A stretch of 6,562 bases of DNA from Pseudobutyrivibrio sp. (GCA_017557715.1 JAFYYE010000455.1:1-6562), one strand, 5' to 3'. Shown: positions 1 to 5,918, counted from the first letter of the stretch. Translations and numbers: made by a program. Notes: generated by a model not told the origin, from the sequence alone.

Positions 1-609
1 AAGGACGTTTCAGATTGGCTTGATACAGATGCTTGGGCTACAAAAAATGGTTTTGACACACCATTCTTAAGCTATGGTGATGGTAATTACTACTATGCAC
101 CTGGCGATGGCGGAGATTGGGGATACGAATATACTACTTTGTTCCTTTACGATGCCGAGACCAACGATTTGCTTCACACTTACGATTTAGAGACTCTCTG
201 CAATGGTCCAGATGATACAATTGGCACTGAAACAGCACAACGTCTTTATATTCACTGGGCAAAAGCTATGGACGGAGTTTTATATGTTTCTTTAGCTCAT
301 AGCGGATATGCTTCAGAGGAATCCCGCACTGGATATATGGTTGCAATCGATATGAAGACAGATTCGGTTCTCTGGCGAAGCGACGCTCTCCTTTGCAATT
401 CAAACAATTTCCAGATTGTTGATGATACTATTATCTGTGGATATGGATTTACGACAGAGCCTGATTATCTCTATCTCCTTGATAAGAATACAGGTGATAA
501 GGTGGACCAGATTGAGCTCGAATCTGCTCCATTCCAGTTTGAAATTGTTGATGACACATTGTATCTGGCGACTTATAATACCGCATATACGTATAAAATT
601 AATAGATAA
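1..609 (+). CDS. PQQ/WD-like beta-propeller protein, C-terminal part (5' end outside window)
   Basis: The frame is open from the first base to a TAA at 607-609, giving 202 residues with the start missing. A TTG at 139 could be mistaken for a start, but the same frame carries protein-like sequence upstream (WLDTDAW, YGDGNYYYAPGDGG), so this is a truncated gene. At least three beta-propeller blade signatures are visible: LFLYDAETNDLL near fragment residues 47-58, MVAIDMKTDSVLWR near 113-126 and LYLLDKNTGDKV near 157-168. Each has the 'hydrophobic strand, Asp, x-x-Thr/Asn-Gly-like turn, strand' form of PQQ-type quinoprotein repeats. Acidic, aromatic-rich blades of this sort are common in secreted or lipoprotein propellers of Firmicutes, but the N-terminus that would show a signal peptide is absent. 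No PQQ-dehydrogenase catalytic residues can be recognised, so a binding or scaffold role is more likely than an enzyme. Substrate and partner are unknown. Confidence 0.8.
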   Translation, partial: KDVSDWLDTDAWATKNGFDTPFLSYGDGNYYYAPGDGGDWGYEYTTLFLYDAETNDLLHTYDLETLCNGPDDTIGTETAQRLYIHWAKAMDGVLYVSLAHSGYASEESRTGYMVAIDMKTDSVLWRSDALLCNSNNFQIVDDTIICGYGFTTEPDYLYLLDKNTGDKVDQIELESAPFQFEIVDDTLYLATYNTAYTYKINR

Positions 610-614
610 AGAAT

Positions 615-637
615 TGGCCAGCTCTATGAGCTGGCCA
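615..637. terminator. Hairpin between convergent genes, likely bidirectional terminator
   Basis: TGGCCAGCTC (615-624) and GAGCTGGCCA (628-637) form a perfect 10-bp stem with a 3-base TAT loop. It lies 5 bases after the propeller stop and 9 bases before the stop of the convergent minus-strand gene. T-rich stretches follow on both strands (TTACTATTTC on plus, ATTCTTTATC on minus) but neither is an unbroken U run. Termination in both directions is inferred from the stem and its position. Confidence 0.7.
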
Positions 638-646
638 TTACTATTT

Positions 647-2923
647 CTACATTCTTAGATATTCCATTCCCTGTTTAACTTCATCCGGAACAGTTCCGCC
701 ATTCTTTTCCACCCTGTCTATCATTGTCTTCAAGTGGTTTAAATCTTGGCTGCACTTTATCTCGTGTCGGGAGATAACCTGCTCATACATTGGATGATTT
801 GCAACCTTTGAACGATACGGCTTTGAGAAAGTACAATGCTTGTTCAAAATATTTCGCTCTGCTTTGTTTAGACGAATACTTCCCTGCGCCTCAAAATTAA
901 TCCAGATTGTGTACTGCTTTGTAAAGGCTTCACGCATATTATTACGGGAAGATTTAAGCAATGTCTTTACCTTTTCCTTATTTTCAGCTGACAAGTCCTT
1001 GTTCTTGCGATAGAAGGTGAAATAATCGTAAAAATCTGATGTAAGACACTCCGAACCAATATCGTTCCATCGAGAGCCCTGCTCCTTTCGGCAAATCTCC
1101 CAGCGGAAAGCGCCACAGCAGTAAATCATCAGCTTATCCAAATCATCGAAGGTGAACATCGGAAATACGAATCTACCTGGAGTATCAACCTTGATTCCAC
1201 CGCACTCCTGCCACATCATGGCACGCATTCCGCAGTTTGGAAGAAGAATGATATCTGGTGGTACTCTCTTAAGATAGGATTCACTCTTAACATTGGCTTC
1301 CATATCTGTAAAGAAGCCCTCGCGAAGGAAGATGCCATAATCCACTTCCTCCACCTTAGCCATAGACTCCTCCAGCTTCGTCTTGGTCAGCATCATCTTC
1401 ATGACTTCTGCGCCAAAATCCTCTTTTGTAAGAACAGGACAGAATGAAGTCATCTTTCCTGAGGTTGTTCTATTAGCAGAAACAAAGAAATTGTTCATTT
1501 CGAACTTAACCTTCTGTTCCTGGTCATTCATCCAAGTTGGCATATCAGCTTCGGAAATATTGCCTGCTTTTCGCTCCTCCAAAACGAATCCTCGATAATC
1601 CAAATCCAGCTCGTTTCGGCTAGGCTCACGCTCACCTGCATAGACAGCACGCAACCAACTGTAAATTGTAAATACATGCTCACTTTGGCAGAGAGTATCT
1701 AATCTATCACATATATCTGCCAGCTCATTGGTTAACTCGTCCCCTATAGCATCATAGTGAATGTATCCCAAATTCAAAAACATCTTTATGATTGTATCTA
1801 ACTCTCCACCATAAGCTTCGAATTCCAATGCTCTGAAGAAAGTCTTTTGATAAATCTCGTAGAATAAATCAACAGCCTTTTTACGAACCTTTCGTTCGTT
1901 ATCCTCTTTACCCTCTCTATCTGAAAGAGCAAGATAAGCATCAAGCTGTTCCTTATATTCAGCTGTCTTTTCCTCATCCACCTCTGCAAATTCGCAGATA
2001 TGTTCAAAAGTCTGAGTAAACTCAGCCTGCTTCATCATCTTGGCCTCATCGAAGCTTGCGGCTGTAGCAGCAAAATCATGGCTGTCGTACTCAGTCCATC
2101 TCTCTTTTATCAACGCTTTGTCATAAAGCCCAGACTGCGACATAAACTTATAGAGCATCTTCATTAGCTTCTTGATATCATCCTGCTTGGCACCGCGCTG
2201 AGCAGCATATATCTGCAGATTGAAAAGAAGCTCAAACATATCCCCCTTATCCTGAGATAAAAGGATAGGCGCAAACTCCTCCAAATAGAAGCCCATGGTC
2301 TCAATACATTCAATAGCGCGCTTCATATAGCCACAGCTTATTCCAATAACGCCTGTGGCGATTTCATTTCTACTTCCGTATATGTTTTCAATTTCTTTAT
2401 TATCAACAGAATTTAGACTATCTATGTAGTCGTGCTCCCACTTAAGGATTTCATTCTTTAAATCCAGTGGCTCTATCTCTTCAAGCATGGCAATTTCCTG
2501 AATCTCAGCCCCCATTGCCCTGCACTGCTTTTTATATTCATTGTTAATTCCACGGCAGTAGCTGTAGAAATCATCAGACTTCTTCTTTAGCTCATCGTAG
2601 ATTTTAAAAACATCCCTACACTGCCTAAATGCCCCCTTTGAAAAACCAAAAATGTAGACAGGCTGAGCCTCAAAGATGGCATCAAAATCTGCCATTGTCT
2701 TATAAGGACACTTTATTACCATAGAATCCTCAGCCACAGTATAATCTGCCTCATACTCAAGATTCAATGCATCAGAAAGCCCCGCAATAGTACCAGGTCC
2801 AAGCATCAAATGCTGGTCCTTCCAAACCTGCTCAATAGACCCCGTCACGATAACATACATGCTATCCACAGGATCGCCTTCATTTATTATCTTTTTCCCC
2901 TTTTCAACATTAATTGGTTCCAA
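647..2923 (-). CDS. Large protein with N-terminal cyclic-nucleotide-binding-like domain, function unknown
   Basis: About 758 residues from the chosen TTG start. Residues ~3-105 resemble a Crp/cAMP-binding beta-roll: GKKIINEGDPVDSMYVIVTG near 9-28 matches the family's 'G..I..EG...D.MY.I..G.' signature, followed by LGPGTIAGL near 41-49. The usual phosphate-binding cassette Arg is not visible; the site reads EYEADYTVAEDS, so true cAMP/cGMP binding is doubtful. No C-terminal helix-turn-helix is seen, so this is not an ordinary Crp/Fnr regulator. The middle (~110-450) looks largely helical and charged. The last ~300 residues hold a distinct Cys- and Trp-containing region (PPDIILLPNCG and MMWQECGG near 550-576, then YCCGAFRWEIC) that I do not recognise. 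There is no signal peptide or membrane segment, so it is probably cytoplasmic. An in-frame TTG at 2956 would add 11 residues, but the TATAAT box lies inside that extension and AAGGAG (2930-2935) sits 6 bases before the TTG at 2923. It is probably transcribed alone. The gene itself is certain; the role is unknown. Confidence 0.85.
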   Translation of the reverse strand: MEPINVEKGKKIINEGDPVDSMYVIVTGSIEQVWKDQHLMLGPGTIAGLSDALNLEYEADYTVAEDSMVIKCPYKTMADFDAIFEAQPVYIFGFSKGAFRQCRDVFKIYDELKKKSDDFYSYCRGINNEYKKQCRAMGAEIQEIAMLEEIEPLDLKNEILKWEHDYIDSLNSVDNKEIENIYGSRNEIATGVIGISCGYMKRAIECIETMGFYLEEFAPILLSQDKGDMFELLFNLQIYAAQRGAKQDDIKKLMKMLYKFMSQSGLYDKALIKERWTEYDSHDFAATAASFDEAKMMKQAEFTQTFEHICEFAEVDEEKTAEYKEQLDAYLALSDREGKEDNERKVRKKAVDLFYEIYQKTFFRALEFEAYGGELDTIIKMFLNLGYIHYDAIGDELTNELADICDRLDTLCQSEHVFTIYSWLRAVYAGEREPSRNELDLDYRGFVLEERKAGNISEADMPTWMNDQEQKVKFEMNNFFVSANRTTSGKMTSFCPVLTKEDFGAEVMKMMLTKTKLEESMAKVEEVDYGIFLREGFFTDMEANVKSESYLKRVPPDIILLPNCGMRAMMWQECGGIKVDTPGRFVFPMFTFDDLDKLMIYCCGAFRWEICRKEQGSRWNDIGSECLTSDFYDYFTFYRKNKDLSAENKEKVKTLLKSSRNNMREAFTKQYTIWINFEAQGSIRLNKAERNILNKHCTFSKPYRSKVANHPMYEQVISRHEIKCSQDLNHLKTMIDRVEKNGGTVPDEVKQGMEYLRM

Positions 2924-2929
2924 CCGTAT

Positions 2930-2935
2930 CTCCTT
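2930..2935 (-). promoter_or_regulatory. Ribosome binding site that decides the TTG start at 2923
   Basis: The minus strand reads AAGGAG, six bases (ATACGG) before TTG at 2923-2921. The alternative upstream TTG at 2956 has no Shine-Dalgarno sequence and would lie upstream of the predicted transcript start. Confidence 0.75.
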
Positions 2936-2944
2936 AAGGTGTGC

Positions 2945-2973
2945 ATTATACCCCAATTTTTAGATAATTTAAT
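2945..2973 (-). promoter_or_regulatory. Promoter of the cyclic-nucleotide-binding-like gene
   Basis: A perfect TATAAT lies at 2950-2945 on the minus strand. With a 17-base spacer the -35 position (2973-2968) reads ATTAAA, a poor match to TTGACA, so the promoter may need an activator. The predicted start near 2938 leaves a leader of about 15 bases containing the AAGGAG site. The -35 region falls inside the palindrome at 2963-2985. Confidence 0.55.
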
Positions 2974-2985
2974 TATAAAATTATC
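2963..2985. repeat. Perfect 8-bp inverted repeat, possible operator
   Basis: GATAATTT (2963-2970) and AAATTATC (2978-2985) are exact reverse complements separated by 7 bases. The element covers the -35 region of the promoter reading into the cyclic-nucleotide-binding-like gene, where a regulator would act. The region is very AT-rich, so a chance palindrome is possible. Confidence 0.4.
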
Positions 2986-2997
2986 AGACAATTATTT

Positions 2998-3015
2998 CAA
3001 TTAACCATTTAATTG
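2998..3015. repeat. Perfect 7-bp inverted repeat, upstream of promoter
   Basis: CAATTAA (2998-3004) and TTAATTG (3009-3015) form exact arms around a 4-base CCAT centre. It lies between the phosphoesterase terminator and the promoter at 2945-2973. It could be a second regulator half-site or merely AT-rich sequence; no T run follows it, so it is not a terminator. Confidence 0.3.
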
Positions 3016-3028
3016 TTCACAGAAATAT

Positions 3029-3067
3029 AAAAAATGACCGACAAGGCTTTATACCTCATCAGTCATT
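3029..3067 (-). terminator. Rho-independent terminator of the two-component/phosphoesterase operon
   Basis: Read on the minus strand, the arms AATGACTGATGAGG (3067-3054) and CCTTGTCGGTCATT (3046-3033) pair over 14 positions without a mismatch if three G-U wobbles are allowed, with a 7-base loop. The stem runs into TTTTTT (3034-3029). On the plus strand the wobbles become A-C mismatches, so the element works in the minus direction. It begins 13 bases after the phosphoesterase stop. Confidence 0.9.
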
Positions 3068-3080
3068 CTTATTACTCTAT

Positions 3081-3899
3081 CTATTTATTTTTATGCAGTT
3101 TTACAAGCACCACTTCTCTGGCATTGTTCCACCTAGGAATTCTCGCATCACCAAGGCCTGAGCTGGATACCATTTCCGAATTTTTCATCTTAAAAATTCC
3201 GTAATCGTACTCTGGGAAAAATGTTCCATCTGTTCCAAATACACCGCCAATGAACGGGATTCGTATTAAACCACCATGACCATGACCAGAGAAGACTAAG
3301 TCATAATCATATTCCGCATAAAAATTAAATTTTGAAGAATCGTGAGCCATTAGAATGTTAAAATAATTGCTATCAGCATATCCTAAAATCCCCTTCATGT
3401 GCGCCGTAGATGATTTCCAATCCAATCCTGACAATAAAATAGTTGCGCCATTTTTCTCAATAGGAACACTTTCATCATCAAGTATTGTGACTCCTAGGTC
3501 ATAGCAGATATCAATAAACTGATCATATGGTGCTCCATCATAATACTCATGGTTACCCGTCACGAAATAAACTGGAGCAATATCAGTTATACCTTCAAGA
3601 AGATATCTGGCATTGTCTACTGTATGCTTTTCATCCACTATATCTCCGGTAAGTAAAATTATGTCAGGATGAGTTTTTTTGACCATTTTTATAAGAGTAG
3701 ATTCTTTATCTCCAAACTCTTTACAGTGAAAATCCGAGATTTGTATTATCTTATATCCATCAAATTCCTCTGGTAAATTATCAAAATGCAAGTCATATCT
3801 TTTTAAATGAAGTGGACTAACAAATCCTAATAGTCCCAATATAATAAGTACAGCTAATATTCTTAATGTAATTTTTATTCCAAAATCTACTTTTTTCAC
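3081..3899 (-). CDS. Membrane-anchored calcineurin-like metallophosphoesterase (YkuE/YaeI-type)
   Basis: A 272-residue binuclear-metal phosphoesterase. Residues ~9-29 form one hydrophobic segment (TLRILAVLIILGLLGFV) after a basic start, suggesting a signal anchor with the catalytic domain outside the cytoplasm. All canonical metal-ligand blocks are present: DFH (Asp56, His58), GD (Asp86), GNHE (Asn116, His117), MAHD (His186) and SGHGHGG (His206, His208). The C-terminal SSGLGDARIPRWN matches the late GLG...PxR-type loop of the YkuE/YaeI/LpxG-like branch. Family members hydrolyse phosphodiester or pyrophosphate bonds, often in lipids or the cell envelope; the substrate here cannot be read from sequence. 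The start is GTG, overlapping the kinase stop by one base (TAGTG), with AAGGAG 11 bases upstream, so translational coupling to the kinase is likely. No in-frame ATG occurs before the catalytic core. It is the last gene of the operon. Confidence 0.92.
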   Translation of the reverse strand: MKKVDFGIKITLRILAVLIILGLLGFVSPLHLKRYDLHFDNLPEEFDGYKIIQISDFHCKEFGDKESTLIKMVKKTHPDIILLTGDIVDEKHTVDNARYLLEGITDIAPVYFVTGNHEYYDGAPYDQFIDICYDLGVTILDDESVPIEKNGATILLSGLDWKSSTAHMKGILGYADSNYFNILMAHDSSKFNFYAEYDYDLVFSGHGHGGLIRIPFIGGVFGTDGTFFPEYDYGIFKMKNSEMVSSSGLGDARIPRWNNAREVVLVKLHKNK

Positions 3900-4723
3900 T
3901 AAATCAAGTTCTCCTTAGTATCAGAAAAATATGCTTTAAAAATCGTACCTTCTCCAGGAGTACTTTCACATACAATATTTCCCTTATGACATTCGACAAT
4001 CCCCTTTACAATAGATAACCCAAAACCGCTGCCATTGTCAGCACTTGGTGTTCGAGAGCTATCAACTCTAAATCCCCTATCATAAATCTTAGCCATATTA
4101 TCGGCTGAAATACCTATACCATTATCCTTCACAAAAACAACCAGCGTACCGTCTTCCGCAACATCAGCTCCAAGAGTGATAACCGGTCGCTTGTCGCAAT
4201 ATTTTACAGCATTTGCATACAAATTGTCCAATGCACGATATATGAGATGTGGGTCTAAAAGTGCCATTAGATTCTTTTCTATGAACCTTTCAGAAAGCTC
4301 AAGTTTTAAATCACAATCTGCGTATGCTGCATCCTCCTGATTCATATAGAAATAATCTTCCAGCAAGAACCTGAGATTCACAGGTTCCATATGAACTGAC
4401 GATGCTGGCGTATCAAGAGAAGCTAAGAGAAAAATATCATTTATCAATCTGGTAAGATATTTGGTTCGCTCCCCCATAAGATTCAATGTTTCATTGAGTT
4501 CTTCTCTGGATATATCCTGATTAGCCTGAAGATACTCTATAGCATTGCTAATGGCTGTAATCGGCGAACGCAAGTCGTGAGAAATATTGGCATAAAAAAG
4601 AGCACTTTCCCTTTCATGAACCATTAATTCCTGATTGGCCTGCTGCAATTTTTTTGAAACATTGTATAGAGATCTTGTTAAGTCAGATACCGATAACTCA
4701 GGCTTCTTAAAATCATTTTTCAT
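3899..4723 (-). CDS. Soluble sensor histidine kinase (HisKA/HATPase_c), no sensor domain
   Basis: A 274-residue kinase. A short N-terminal helix (~15-42, probably coiled coil) leads directly into the HisKA dimerisation helix with the phosphoacceptor His49 in ISHDLRSP. The ATPase domain has an N box with Asn167 and Asn171 (DNLYANAVKY), a G1 box DNGIGI (Asp200-Ile205), an F-like IYDRGFRV and a G2 box GSGFGLSIVK (from 231). All catalytic residues expected of an active kinase are present. There is no transmembrane segment and no PAS, HAMP or GAF domain, so it is cytoplasmic and must take its signal through the short N-terminus or a partner protein. It starts at ATG 4723, preceded by AAAGGTG 8 bases upstream and 14 bases after the response-regulator stop. 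The partner is the adjacent regulator. Its stop overlaps the phosphoesterase GTG. Confidence 0.95.
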   Translation of the reverse strand: MKNDFKKPELSVSDLTRSLYNVSKKLQQANQELMVHERESALFYANISHDLRSPITAISNAIEYLQANQDISREELNETLNLMGERTKYLTRLINDIFLLASLDTPASSVHMEPVNLRFLLEDYFYMNQEDAAYADCDLKLELSERFIEKNLMALLDPHLIYRALDNLYANAVKYCDKRPVITLGADVAEDGTLVVFVKDNGIGISADNMAKIYDRGFRVDSSRTPSADNGSGFGLSIVKGIVECHKGNIVCESTPGEGTIFKAYFSDTKENLI

Positions 4724-4737
4724 TATTCTAACACCTT

Positions 4738-5427
4738 TTATTTACTCATTGAAAACTTATAGCCCTTGGACCATATGGTTTCAATGGAATTTTCTAGTCC
4801 TGGGTAAGTGTCCAGTTTCTTTCTCAATCGACTGGCTGTTACCATAATTGTTTTTCTGTCTGAATCTATATAATCACCCCAAATTATATTACCAAGTTCC
4901 TCAAAAGAAAAAACTTTTTGTGGCTGTTTCGCCAAAGTAACGAGGAAATCCAATTCCTTATTTGAAAGCTGAATTTTTTCACTGTTGTAATATGCTGAAT
5001 GCTTCTGCAAATCTATCCTTAGTGGAGAAAAAACTATCTCCGCCATTCTTGTACTGGTAGTAGAAGAATACCTTCTAATAAGCACCTGTATTCTCACCTC
5101 CAGCTCCCTAAGGCTGTATGGCTTTACCATATAATCATCTGCACCTAAAAGCAGACCATTTATCTTATCATCCTCAGCATCTTTCCCAGTAAGAAAGATA
5201 ACTGGAGTGTTGCATCGTTCCTTTATCCATCTACACAAACTAAAACCATCTATGCCGGGCATCATGACATCCAAAACTATACAGTCAAACCTTCTCTCAT
5301 CTATTTCGATTTTTGCCTCTGCACCATTTTCAGCAGTATATACTTCATAACCATACTGCTCGAAAAACTTTCTATTTATAGATAAAACTTCTGTATCATC
5401 ATCAACAAGTAGCAGTGCATAGCTCAT
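4738..5427 (-). CDS. OmpR/PhoB-family response regulator
   Basis: About 229 residues. Numbered from the upstream ATG at 5436, the receiver domain (~5-122) has the acidic pair Asp12/Asp13 in VDDD, phosphoacceptor Asp56 in LDVMMPGIDG, Thr83 and Lys105 in the KPY motif, so it should be phosphorylatable. A winged-helix DNA-binding domain (~133-230) follows, with LSNKELDFLVTLAK and a C-terminal IETIWSKGYKF, the family's usual 'I.TV.G.GY.F' wing with Trp and Lys substituted. The start at 5427 is preferred: GGGAGG (5442-5437) abuts the ATG at 5436 with no spacing but lies 9 bases before the ATG at 5427. It is first in a three-gene operon with the kinase and metallophosphoesterase and has its own promoter. 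Target genes are not known; autoregulation is usual in the family. The lasso genes just upstream are another candidate, but no direct-repeat binding box could be assigned. Confidence 0.95.
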   Translation of the reverse strand: MSYALLLVDDDTEVLSINRKFFEQYGYEVYTAENGAEAKIEIDERRFDCIVLDVMMPGIDGFSLCRWIKERCNTPVIFLTGKDAEDDKINGLLLGADDYMVKPYSLRELEVRIQVLIRRYSSTTSTRMAEIVFSPLRIDLQKHSAYYNSEKIQLSNKELDFLVTLAKQPQKVFSFEELGNIIWGDYIDSDRKTIMVTASRLRKKLDTYPGLENSIETIWSKGYKFSMSK

Positions 5428-5436
5428 ATCTGTCAT

Positions 5437-5442
5437 CCTCCC
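5437..5442 (-). promoter_or_regulatory. Ribosome binding site that selects the response-regulator start
   Basis: The minus strand reads GGGAGG directly against the ATG at 5436, which leaves no spacer for initiation there. The ATG at 5427, three codons later in the same frame, has a workable 9-base spacing and gives MSYALLLVDDD, a typical receiver-domain beginning. Confidence 0.65.
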
Positions 5443-5453
5443 ATAGCAAGCTT

Positions 5454-5482
5454 ATTATACCATATTTCAAATTATGCAAGAA
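5454..5482 (-). promoter_or_regulatory. Extended -10 promoter of the two-component operon
   Basis: The minus strand has TGGTATAAT (5462-5454): a perfect TATAAT with an upstream TG one base away. At 17 bases the -35 position (5482-5477) reads TTCTTG, a partial match to TTGACA, which extended -10 promoters tolerate. The predicted start near 5447 leaves a short leader before GGGAGG. The -35 region abuts the U tract of the preceding terminator. Confidence 0.65.
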
Positions 5483-5511
5483 AAAAGCGAGGACCATTTA
5501 ATCGTCCTCGC
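5481..5511 (-). terminator. Rho-independent terminator ending the lasso precursor transcript
   Basis: On the minus strand GCGAGGAC (5511-5504) and GTCCTCGC (5494-5487) form a perfect 8-bp GC-rich stem with a 9-base loop, followed at once by TTTTTT (5486-5481). It lies 35 bases after the stop of the second precursor gene and separates it from the two-component operon. Confidence 0.93.
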
Positions 5512-5546
5512 CTAAATTAACTATTTTTAGCTTAGTCAAAATTGAA

Positions 5547-5684
5547 TTATGACTCCCATGCGCAACGAGCTGTTCCGTCCTGATCATCAACCCAAACATC
5601 ATCTGTAGATAAGCTAGGCTGTGCACCATGAGCTGTCTCCTCTAAGCTGATTTCTTCTACAGTAGCATTTTCCCACTTTTTCAT
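5547..5684 (-). CDS. Putative lasso peptide precursor 2 (45 aa)
   Basis: A 45-codon gene from ATG 5684 to TAA 5549-5547, with AAGGAGG (5700-5694) 9 bases upstream. The leader (residues 1-19) is MKKWENATVEEISLEETAH. Gly20 is the proposed first core residue and Asp28 lies nine residues into the core, placed for a Gly1-Asp9 macrolactam ring (GAQPSLSTD). The tail contains WVDDQDG, one Cys (41) and ends AWES. The leader shares MKxW, EExS and ET spacing with the adjacent precursor, and both end Glu-Ser, while the cores differ almost completely. A lasso cyclase homologue encoded just upstream supports a RiPP precursor. Unlike its neighbour it has Ala at position 7 in place of the leader Pro, so leader binding may be weaker or altered. 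It lies 41 bases after precursor 1 with no terminator between, so they are probably co-transcribed. The exact cleavage site and ring are inferred. Confidence 0.8.
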   Translation of the reverse strand: MKKWENATVEEISLEETAHGAQPSLSTDDVWVDDQDGTARCAWES

Positions 5685-5725
5685 CACTGTTTTCCTCCTT
5701 GTAAAATCAGTTTGCTTTGACCAAA

Positions 5726-5869
5726 TTAAGACTCAAATGTTCCTACAGGCTCACCTGGATATCTTGGATCATCATAAATAATGCCATCCAAAACAACTGT
5801 AGTTGTACCACCCTGCTTTGTCTCAACGAATGATACCTCTTCGATTGCTGGTGTATTCCATGTCTTCAT
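5726..5869 (-). CDS. Putative lasso peptide precursor 1 (47 aa)
   Basis: A 47-codon gene from ATG 5869 to TAA 5728-5726. The leader is MKTWNTPAIEEVSFVETKQ (1-19). The aromatic-x-x-Pro (Trp4-Pro7) resembles the YxxP element by which lasso leaders bind the B1/RRE protein, and Thr17 resembles the conserved Thr near the leader-core junction. The proposed core starts at Gly20; Asp28 is core residue 9, giving a candidate ring GGTTTVVLD, with a tail rich in Asp, Tyr, Pro and Arg (YDDPRYPGEP) that ends FES. AAGGAG (5883-5878) lies 8 bases before this ATG. An in-frame upstream ATG at 5914 would add 15 residues, but it would put the ribosome site inside the gene and has none of its own. A promoter and palindrome lie upstream. 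The product would be a secreted knotted peptide, often antibacterial or signalling; its activity cannot be predicted. Confidence 0.82.
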   Translation of the reverse strand: MKTWNTPAIEEVSFVETKQGGTTTVVLDGIIYDDPRYPGEPVGTFES

Positions 5870-5877
5870 AACGTGCT

Positions 5878-5883
5878 CTCCTT
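5878..5883 (-). promoter_or_regulatory. Ribosome binding site that sets the precursor 1 start
   Basis: The minus strand reads AAGGAG, 8 bases before ATG 5869. This excludes the 15-residue N-terminal extension from ATG 5914 and gives a leader exactly as long as that of precursor 2. Confidence 0.8.
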
Positions 5884-5890
5884 TCTTATA

Positions 5891-5907
5891 TAAGAATTTA
5901 TAATTGT
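5891..5907. repeat. Direct repeat copy 1 in the precursor leader region
   Basis: TAAGAATTTATAATTGT matches 5972-5987 except for one extra T. This copy lies between the predicted transcript start and the precursor 1 ribosome site; the other lies upstream of the promoter. The two flank the promoter and operator about 81 bases apart. Confidence 0.5.
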
Positions 5908-5918
5908 TTCTCAACTAC

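Noticed and set aside
416..658. Open frame of about 80 codons inside the propeller gene.
   Set aside because: It overlaps the propeller frame, has low-complexity Ile/Leu/Ser/Arg content and runs over the terminator hairpin; a shadow of the real gene.
1383..2007. Short open frames on the plus (1383-1598) and minus (1798-2007) strands within the long cyclic-nucleotide-binding-like gene.
   Set aside because: Both lie wholly inside a well-supported 758-residue gene and show no recognisable motif.
2810..3004. A 64-codon plus-strand open frame crossing the promoter region.
   Set aside because: It is antisense to the start of the long gene and its promoter, and its composition does not look like a real protein.
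4635..4847. A 70-codon plus-strand open frame.
   Set aside because: It is antisense to the kinase/regulator junction, where both minus-strand genes have clear domain motifs.
5870..5914. A 15-residue N-terminal extension of precursor 1 from an upstream ATG at 5914.
   Set aside because: AAGGAG at 5883-5878 lies within it, 8 bases before the ATG at 5869; the longer form lacks a ribosome site and would break the shared leader length of the two precursors.
5889..5914. TTGAGA with TATATA as an alternative promoter for precursor 1.
   Set aside because: The transcript would start at or inside the AAGGAG ribosome site, leaving no usable leader.
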